Shown: one piece after another, positions 58,143-64,000 of the stretch
Position numbering within the stretch: the first letter of the stretch is position 1
How the letters are laid out: the number at the start of each line of letters is the position of its first letter
DNA from: Bacteroidaceae bacterium
Lineage (GTDB): Bacteria > Bacteroidota > Bacteroidia > Bacteroidales > Bacteroidaceae
NCBI GenBank assembly: GCA_017649485.1
Contig: JAGCGS010000048.1
Coordinates: 40,462 to 104,461, forward strand
Reading direction: 5' to 3'
DNA: 64,000 nucleotides
Position numbers and translations under genes: made by a program
The notes under the pieces: model-generated
What the model was told of the DNA's origin: nothing
Databases searched by the model: none
Seen by the model: the letters and a program-made list of their open reading frames with translations, nothing else

Positions 58143-59462
58143 ATGGAATGGAGCAAACTAATTTCCGCCCAAAGATTCGGTTTGGAAGAGTTTCATGAAG
58201 AGAGGCATGAAAACCGTACGGAGTTTCAACGCGACTTTGACCGACTGATTTTCTCACCCCCATTCAGACGACTGCAAAACAAGACTCAAGTGTTCCCCTT
58301 GCCAGGTAGTATCTTTGTACATAACCGATTGACTCACAGTATTGAAGTTTCTTGTGTAGGAAGATCGCTTGGCAATGATGTGGCTCGAGGCATCTTGGAG
58401 AGAGAACCTGCTCTGCAAAACACCAACCTGCCTGAGATAGGTGCCATCGTATCGGCAGGATGTCTGGCACACGATTTGGGCAACCCTCCATTCGGTCATT
58501 TTGGGGAGAAAGCGTTTTCAACCTTCTTCTCTGAAGGTAAAGGACTTCCACTGAAGGAACAGCTCAGCGAGGAACAATGGAACGACCTCACACACTTCGA
58601 GGGCAATGCCAATACCTTCCGTTTGTTGACTCATCAGTTCGAGGGACGGCGTAAAGGTGGTTTTGTGCTTACCTATTCTACCCTCGCCAGCATCGTAAAA
58701 TATCCCTATTCATCGACTCACGCCAACAAAAAAGGGAAGTTTGGCTTCTTCACCTCTGAACGGGAAAGCTATGAACGCATTGCAGAAAAGTTGGGTGTGA
58801 AAAAGTTGGGCAACCAGTTGTATGCCCGCCATCCTTTGGTTTATCTCGTAGAGGCAGCAGATGATATTTGTTATGAAATCATGGACATCGAGGATTCCTT
58901 CAAGTTGAAGATTCTCTCTTTGCAAGAAACAAAAGACCTATTGTTGGGCTATTTCCCAGAGGAACGCAGGATGAAAATGGAAAAAATGCTAAATCTTGTT
59001 AGCGACCAAAACGAGCAGATTGCCTATCTACGTTCAAATGTCATCGGATTACTCACACATGAATGCACTAAAGCTTTCCTCGACAACGAGCAGCAGATTT
59101 TAGATGGTACATTTGATGGCTCACTCATCAGCCACATCTCCCCACTGCCAGCTAATGCCTACAAACTTTGTTGCGAGGTGGCCTATCAGCGTATCTATAA
59201 ATCTCGCGATGTGGTAGATATCGAGGTGGCGGGCTTCCGCATCATAGGCACTTTGATTGACCTTATGACAGAAGCTGTACTATCTCCAGAGAAGGCTTAT
59301 TCTCAACTGCTTATCAGTCGGATGTCGAGCCAGTATAATGTAAAGTCGCCTGTACTCTTCGACAGAATACAGGCGGTATTGGATTATGTTTCGGGCATGA
59401 CCGACGTATTTGCCCTCGACCTCTACAGAAAGCTTAACGGCAATAGTTTGCCAGCAGTTTAA
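58143..59462 (+). CDS. dgt: Deoxyguanosinetriphosphate triphosphohydrolase (HD domain)
   Basis: 439 residues. HD-domain metal ligands are visible: His in RLTHSIEV, the His-Asp pair in CLAHDLGNPPFGHFGE, and Asp in VEAADDICYEIMD. It removes triphosphate from dNTPs. Members regulate dNTP levels and can limit phage. The arginine-rich PFRRLQNKTQVF start is characteristic. Divergent from dut. Confidence 0.92.
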   Translation: MEWSKLISAQRFGLEEFHEERHENRTEFQRDFDRLIFSPPFRRLQNKTQVFPLPGSIFVHNRLTHSIEVSCVGRSLGNDVARGILEREPALQNTNLPEIGAIVSAGCLAHDLGNPPFGHFGEKAFSTFFSEGKGLPLKEQLSEEQWNDLTHFEGNANTFRLLTHQFEGRRKGGFVLTYSTLASIVKYPYSSTHANKKGKFGFFTSERESYERIAEKLGVKKLGNQLYARHPLVYLVEAADDICYEIMDIEDSFKLKILSLQETKDLLLGYFPEERRMKMEKMLNLVSDQNEQIAYLRSNVIGLLTHECTKAFLDNEQQILDGTFDGSLISHISPLPANAYKLCCEVAYQRIYKSRDVVDIEVAGFRIIGTLIDLMTEAVLSPEKAYSQLLISRMSSQYNVKSPVLFDRIQAVLDYVSGMTDVFALDLYRKLNGNSLPAV

Positions 59463-59474
59463 TCTAATTGAAAA

Positions 59475-59572
59475 TTGAAGATTGAAGATTGACCTCTAAT
59501 TCCCCCTCTAACTTAGAGGGGGTGTCGAATAGCGACGGAGGGAGTATCAATTGCCAATCGTCAATCTTTCTC
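59475..59572. repeat. Palindromic intergenic repeat after dgt
   Basis: A perfect 21-base palindrome (CCCCCTCTAA-C-TTAGAGGGGG, 59502-59522) sits between GAAGATTGA words and their near reverse complement TCAATCTTTC (59561-59570). It lies between converging genes and could terminate both. Confidence 0.7.
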
Positions 59573-60556
59573 AGGATAAATCACTTTATTCTGACCAGAT
59601 GTAAATCGTGCGGCATTGGGTTCATTCTTCAGGAATGACTCCACATGCCTCATGCGTTTTTCCTCAAGAATCTCATCAACGGCAATCAGGATGCCTGTCT
59701 CCTCCACATCACCGAAACCATAATTAATAGCTGTACCAAACATACGCATAGTAGGACTCAAGTTCATATACGCATTCACCAACGGAGGAATGTTATACCC
59801 CATCTTGCGAATCTCACTGTGTAACACTTTATAATCCTCTTTGAACGTATCGTTTGGAAACATCCTCGCCAGCTCAGCCTCATCATTCTCAATCACAAGA
59901 GGCTTCATCGGTGTAATTAGGTTGTCCTTATCGCCAAAATGCTTACGCAGGAAATACAGAATCATATCCCTGCCTTTGCGTATATATGAAGGATACATTG
60001 TCACCTTGCCAAAAAAATACTTCACATTCGGTTTGATAACCATCAACGCGCCCAATCCGTCCCACAGATTATCCAAAGCGAATAGCCCCTTACTGCCAGC
60101 TCTTGTGCCTTGATACTCCAATGTCACAAACGAGCGAGCCAGCTCAATTGTAGTAGGCATATACTCTTTCAAGAATTTCTCTGAGAAGTGGAACATGTGG
60201 GCAGTGGCAAGCTTAGGTTGACCGTTTGGCTCATACTGCACATCGGTTCCCAAGATATACCTGTAACCGCCTAATATTTCTTCTGCTTCGGGATCCCACA
60301 CTATCAGCTGCTTATAAGGGTTCTCCATAACGTCAAACTCATCAATGTCTGCCGACTTACCCGTACCTCCTCCAGCTGCTCGGAAAGCTATCTCACGCAA
60401 CCTGCCAATCTCCTGCATTGTATTCGGAGCATTGTGTGCCGTAACTATATAAATCTGGTTATGACTTTTGTTTGTCATACGCAAACGCTTGTCTTCCGTC
60501 AGCTCAGCTTTCAGCAAATCTCTGCTGATGGGCTGAATAATGTCTTCAACTACCAT
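59561..60556 (-). CDS. glsB: GNAT N-acyltransferase, glycine-lipid synthesis type
   Basis: 331 residues. The Acetyltransf_5/OlsB-like part (GRLREIAFRAAGGGTGKSADIDEFD, LIVWDPEAEEILGGYRY, ELARSFVTLEYQG) matches the N-acyltransferase that puts a hydroxy fatty acid on glycine in Bacteroides. The gene follows the O-acyltransferase gene by 28 bases, the same pair that makes glycine lipids in B. thetaiotaomicron. The symbol is assigned on this context and similarity from memory. Confidence 0.8.
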   Translation of the reverse strand: MVVEDIIQPISRDLLKAELTEDKRLRMTNKSHNQIYIVTAHNAPNTMQEIGRLREIAFRAAGGGTGKSADIDEFDVMENPYKQLIVWDPEAEEILGGYRYILGTDVQYEPNGQPKLATAHMFHFSEKFLKEYMPTTIELARSFVTLEYQGTRAGSKGLFALDNLWDGLGALMVIKPNVKYFFGKVTMYPSYIRKGRDMILYFLRKHFGDKDNLITPMKPLVIENDEAELARMFPNDTFKEDYKVLHSEIRKMGYNIPPLVNAYMNLSPTMRMFGTAINYGFGDVEETGILIAVDEILEEKRMRHVESFLKNEPNAARFTSGQNKVIYPEKD

Positions 60557-60584
60557 AATCGTCTTATTTCTTGCAGCAGATCTT

Positions 60585-61439
60585 TCATGCCTGCTGGGGT
60601 ATATTCAGTTTATAAACAATTTCTTTTACATATTGTGCCCATTCCGTTGGAGTCTTGCTCTTATCGAATGTCTGCCAGGGGATAGGCTTCCCAAAGGTTA
60701 CCGTAAACGTCTTATTCTTATTCTTGAACATCTCATCAGCAAGATACAACATAGCTATGTTAAACTTGATACCCAACCACTTGCACAAATTAGCCAGGTT
60801 ATAGAAGAAGTTTGAGTTCCGTCCGTCAAAGTAAACTGGCACCACATCACGTTGGTACTCCACACTTTTAGATACAAACGTCTTCTTCCAATCCAAGTCC
60901 TTGATCACACCCTGTTGCTTCCTCGAACAGATACCTGCAGGGAACATAATAAGCTGATCTTCTTTTGAGGCAAACCCTGCCTCCACCTTACGAGGAAAGT
61001 CCTTCGCTTGCTTGCCCGTCTTATTGATAGGTATAAAAAAAGGAGCCAATCCGTGCAAGTTCATCAGCAAATCATTTACCAAAAACTTTATCTTGCCCTC
61101 GTAATGCTCCCCCAACACAGCTCCCAAAGCCAATCCGTCCTGTCCTCCCAAAGGATGATTAGACACAAAAGTATAAAGCCTGCCATCTTTCGGCAGATTC
61201 TCCTCGCCTTTCACCACAATCTTATCGTTTAGTGCTTCCAGTGCTCCTTTGGCAAACTCTGTGCCCTGCTTGTCACCTAATCTTTTCAGAATATCATTCA
61301 ATTCATCCTGATGCACGATTCTTTTCAGGTATGACACCACAAATTTCGGCACATATTTCGCCTTATCGGGAGCTTTCTCCTGCAACACCTTATCTATATC
61401 AATCAAAAAGACAGAATCGTCAGCCATTCTAAAAAACAC
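60585..61439 (-). CDS. glsA: Lysophospholipid-acyltransferase-like O-acyltransferase, glycine-lipid type
   Basis: 284 residues of the PlsC/OlsA family. The active-site block is NHPLGGQDG, where the His and Asp are five residues apart, one more than the classic HX4D, as in this subgroup. FPAGICSRKQQG is the second acyltransferase motif. It would add the second acyl chain to N-acyl glycine. The frame ends at 61439 with MFFRMADDSV, and an inner Met5 start is possible. A TAAATTTG box lies at 61457-61450. Confidence 0.8.
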   Translation of the reverse strand: MFFRMADDSVFLIDIDKVLQEKAPDKAKYVPKFVVSYLKRIVHQDELNDILKRLGDKQGTEFAKGALEALNDKIVVKGEENLPKDGRLYTFVSNHPLGGQDGLALGAVLGEHYEGKIKFLVNDLLMNLHGLAPFFIPINKTGKQAKDFPRKVEAGFASKEDQLIMFPAGICSRKQQGVIKDLDWKKTFVSKSVEYQRDVVPVYFDGRNSNFFYNLANLCKWLGIKFNIAMLYLADEMFKNKNKTFTVTFGKPIPWQTFDKSKTPTEWAQYVKEIVYKLNIPQQA

Positions 61440-61449
61440 AATTTGGATG

Positions 61450-61457
61450 CAAATTTA
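61450..61457 (-). promoter_or_regulatory. -7 box for the glycine-lipid genes
   Basis: Minus-strand TAAATTTG, 11 bases upstream of the 61439 start, so the leader is minimal. Confidence 0.5.
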
Positions 61458-61530
61458 GTTTATCTTTTGATTATTTGAAAGAAAAACAGAGAAAATGCAG
61501 CAAAAAACAACGAAAAAAGCGATATTTATA

Positions 61531-63240
61531 TTAATAATGGTACACATTTACCTTCAAGACACCCACATGGTCTTGCCCAATAAACACATTACGCTCATCA
61601 CCATTCAGTAGTCGTCTGGGAATAAACTTCCCGTTCTCAAAACGCCCTTCGTAGATAGAATCATAGCCTAAAAAGCGACTCTTTACCCCTTCTTTCAGGG
61701 TGAAGTCGGCATTGAAACCATAGCCAGCAAAATAGAATTCATCTTTGCCTGTCTGTATGATGATGGCTCCACCCTGATAAGGAGGCTGCTGTGTCTGAGG
61801 CGCAGCAGGAGCCCCGTTCAGCGTATTACCTGCTCCAGCGGCTGGTGCCATCAGCGCACCGATATCAAATCCACGACGAGGGGTGATATTGATTTTATAG
61901 TCACCCATCACCACCGATGCGGTATCCTTACCGTTATATACCAGGAAGCCTCTCATCTCATCGGTACCTAACTTACTCTGAATCAATTCCTCCATATTCT
62001 TTATCACATCATAGCTCTCTTTCAGCAGTTGGGTGTTTTTCTGAGCTATAGGGTCGGGATTGGTATCCGCACTATCTATGCCAAAAGGAGAGAAAGCAAT
62101 AGCATCCCATTCGCCCACTACATAGAGTGCACGCGCACCGAACACGGTACTTTCAGGAATCAGGATAGGATTGCCCTTCCAACTGTATTCCTCGCAAATC
62201 TGATCGAGCTGGGTCATATAACTGTTGGGAGTCAAAATATCGAGGTTAGGCGCACCAGCACGGTAAATATCGAAAAATTCATCGATGGAGCAGCCATTGC
62301 CCAAACTGCGTCCTCTCGACTTCACCCCAAATACAGAAGCATTTACAAAAGTGGGCAGTGGATACACCTTCTTGCCCTCAACGGCCAAGAATTCCAAATG
62401 TTGTGCAAAGCTGTAAGCGGTGAAGAGGTGCTCCGTCAAGTTGATTATAGGGTTAGTGCCATCATCTGCAGTGAGACTCTTGCCAAACACTTCTTCCCAC
62501 GAACCCTTAGTCTTGCTGCCGTTTTTCTCCCAAGCCTGCTTTATGTCGGGCTTCAGAGTCGCCTTGTTCTTCGTCAGATAGTCAATGAGCTGCGCTGGCA
62601 CATCGGCATTCCAAGCCTTCTCGGCCAAGCTATTGAAATCACGCTTGGTTCCCCTTATGCCCGGCTCGTTCTCTATCTGCATCATCACCACTGTATGCTG
62701 CTGATCTACCTCCTTGAGGTGCTGAAGCAAAGCTACATAAGCTTTAGCATCGGACTTACGGATATTTTCGCTGAAGAGACTCAGCATCTCCATCTCCTTG
62801 CCTTGCTCATCCACCGCACGGGGGAATCGTTTCGGGTCATGTTTCACCCAGGTAGGCGCATAAGTCATCATCGGGTTCTTCCAGGTACCAAACCAAATCA
62901 GCATCAGCTTCAGGTTATTCTTGCGGGCATCTTGAAGAAGTCCATCCACCAGGGTATAGTCAAACTTCCCCTCCACAGGCTCAAACTGCTCCCACGAAAC
63001 GGTGGCAATCACTGAGTTGAGATTCATCTCCGCCATCCGCTCCATCACACGATTCTCACGCATATATTCCAACGACGAGGCAGTAGAGTTATGCAACTCT
63101 CCACTACGCATCACCAAAGGTCTCCCATCCACTACAAGACAAGTTCTGTTGCCTATTTTTTTCAAGGCAGGTATTTCCTGCGCTTCAGCACCCATCATAC
63201 TAACAAGGAGGAGTGCTAATATCAAAAGATTTGCTTTCAT
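61531..63240 (-). CDS. GH35-like beta-galactosidase with DUF5597-type C-terminus
   Basis: 569 residues from the ATG at 63240; the signal peptide (MKANLLILALLLVSMMGAEA) marks this start. The barrel begins VVDGRPLVMRSGELHN, with NLNSVIATVSWEQFEPVEGKFDYTLVDGLL and the acid/base region MMQIENEPGI, as in GH35/GH42-like enzymes. The nucleophile is probably the Glu in ILIPESTVFG. The C-terminal beta domain resembles DUF5597. It is 22 bases downstream of the rhamnosidase-like gene, consistent with a pectin or arabinogalactan breakdown cluster continuing outside the window. Confidence 0.85.
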   Translation of the reverse strand: MKANLLILALLLVSMMGAEAQEIPALKKIGNRTCLVVDGRPLVMRSGELHNSTASSLEYMRENRVMERMAEMNLNSVIATVSWEQFEPVEGKFDYTLVDGLLQDARKNNLKLMLIWFGTWKNPMMTYAPTWVKHDPKRFPRAVDEQGKEMEMLSLFSENIRKSDAKAYVALLQHLKEVDQQHTVVMMQIENEPGIRGTKRDFNSLAEKAWNADVPAQLIDYLTKNKATLKPDIKQAWEKNGSKTKGSWEEVFGKSLTADDGTNPIINLTEHLFTAYSFAQHLEFLAVEGKKVYPLPTFVNASVFGVKSRGRSLGNGCSIDEFFDIYRAGAPNLDILTPNSYMTQLDQICEEYSWKGNPILIPESTVFGARALYVVGEWDAIAFSPFGIDSADTNPDPIAQKNTQLLKESYDVIKNMEELIQSKLGTDEMRGFLVYNGKDTASVVMGDYKINITPRRGFDIGALMAPAAGAGNTLNGAPAAPQTQQPPYQGGAIIIQTGKDEFYFAGYGFNADFTLKEGVKSRFLGYDSIYEGRFENGKFIPRRLLNGDERNVFIGQDHVGVLKVNVYHY

Positions 63241-63262
63241 ATTGAGTGTAATATTTAAATTT

Positions 63263-64000
63263 TCAAAGTTTGTATGTCCCAGCTTTTCGGAAAGTCTGCT
63301 CACGACCTTCCCATATTACTTTCACCGTGCAACCCGCAGGAATTGTTACAGTTGACACATTTCCCTTATGCAAGTCTAACGTAATGAACCCCTCCTTTAC
63401 AGGGATACGCCCTTGTGCCCGGCTCATCTGCCACAAGGTAGGATTCAATGTATATTCGTTGGGCTTGTTATCATTTTGCGAGAAACCATAGATGCCTCGC
63501 AGCACGGCCATCACGCCAGGCACACCATTAGCTCCGTGACACAGACTCAGTCCAAAAGGACGGCCATAAAACTCCAACTGCTTTTTCAAAGGCTCCTTAG
63601 GCATGAAGTTTTCAGGGAAGCGAGTACCACCCTGCCTCAGCCAGTCGCCCCACACCTCATCGAGCAGGGCAAACATCTCGTCAATGCGTCCAGCCTTCAC
63701 GTAAGCCAGCATCTCATAACCCTTCTCGTAGCTCACGTTCTCCTTGTAGTACGGAATGTTTGGAATAACGGTTTCATAAAAACCTTTCTGGATACAGACC
63801 TGTCAGCACTGCCCAATACTGGGCGTGATGCGAGATACGCTCATCACGACTACCATCTGATCGATACCCATTGATAAAAGCCTTCTGTGTGGTGTCCCAA
63901 AAGTGCTCCATAATACTATCTCTCAGCGTCTCGGCTTTCCGCTCATAATGAGCAGCTTGTTTGGGTTCCTTCCACAAGCTATAGAAATAGGCTGCTATGC
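63263..64000 (-). pseudogene. Alpha-L-rhamnosidase-like glycoside hydrolase, frameshifted and cut by window end
   Basis: Two frames make one protein end. The upstream frame runs from the window edge (IAAYFYSLWKEPKQ...) to GLYPERFL and a TGA at 63776-63774. The rest (ETVIPNIPYYKENVSYEKGYEML... to the stop at 63263) is one base out of frame. Removing one T from the T5 run at 63782-63778 restores GLYPERFYETVIP, so a single-base insertion or a sequencing error is responsible. The (alpha/alpha)6-type region ending HGANGVPGVMAVLRGIYGF and the beta tail resemble GH78 rhamnosidases; the family call is tentative. Confidence 0.7.

Noticed and set aside
62029-63015. 328-residue plus-strand open frame
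   Set aside because: Antisense shadow of the GH35-like gene; composition is rich in His/Arg/Leu without recognisable motif.

Overview
The window looks like chromosome of a Bacteroidales bacterium, most like Prevotella/Bacteroides. Supporting signs are the many TAnnTTTG -7 boxes (often with a TTG/TTTG -33 box 17-22 bases upstream), the gene content (GH97, GH36, GH2 and a GH35-like enzyme, a glycine-lipid acyltransferase pair, class III NrdDG, succinate-type CoA transferase, DUF4292/DUF6427-type proteins) and lipoprotein signals. No rRNA, prophage, CRISPR array or conventional insertion sequence was seen. Two tandem tRNA-Asn(GTT) genes lie at 7.1-7.3 kb.

Layout. 0-3.5 kb: the start of a lipoprotein gene, a repeat-bearing gap, then nrdD-nrdG (minus). 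3.7-10 kb (plus): a ComF-family gene; an anti-sigma kinase / SLC13 permease / STAS antagonist trio; a PfkB kinase; an S41 protease. 10-20 kb: miaB, a small membrane protein, a CoA transferase, a DEAD-box helicase and a GH2-GH97 pair. 20-27.5 kb is a tight minus-strand run: cysE, a THUMP RNA methyltransferase, an S9 peptidase, purD, a DUF6427-type protein and a VTT-domain protein; cysK diverges from cysE. 28.7-34 kb: RNase R, a double-hydrolase esterase and two small secreted proteins. 34-38.3 kb: a large type IIG restriction-modification gene with a small partner gene, followed by about 1.1 kb of repeats. 39.4-53.3 kb: flavodoxin, lysoplasmalogenase, LolE-like permease, rbfA, GH36, YfhO, dprA, thioesterase, U32 protein, dusB, PAP2 protein, epimerase. 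54-64 kb: an operon dut-TPR-DUF4292-EnvC, dGTPase, glycine-lipid acyltransferases, a GH35-like hydrolase and a frameshifted rhamnosidase-like gene running off the window.

The most unusual locus is the type IIG enzyme at 34419-38303. Its methyltransferase domain, between motif I (DPACGSG) and motif IV (NPPY), contains an extra segment of about 175 residues. That segment has the HUH motif and the C-terminal Tyr helix of REP-associated (Y1/IS200-type) tyrosine transposases. The same reading frame carries seven copies of a 20-bp palindrome (core CAAGGGGGC/GCCCCCTTG), all read without stop codons as an octapeptide such as SKGACPLV or TRGQAPLL. Three more copies lie just upstream of the gene and I saw none elsewhere. 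Two variant types change both arms together, so hairpin formation appears to be preserved. My inference is a transposase-like domain and its palindromic substrates living inside a restriction enzyme, comparable in style to Rickettsia palindromic elements.

A second recurrent signal is a set of intergenic arrays with an exact 22-bp (or 11-bp) period but different sequences at each site (434-522, 15917-16080, 38669-38720, 38970-39320, 53564-53738, 53856-53930). Several are arranged as inverted halves. They are not CRISPRs, and their function is unknown.
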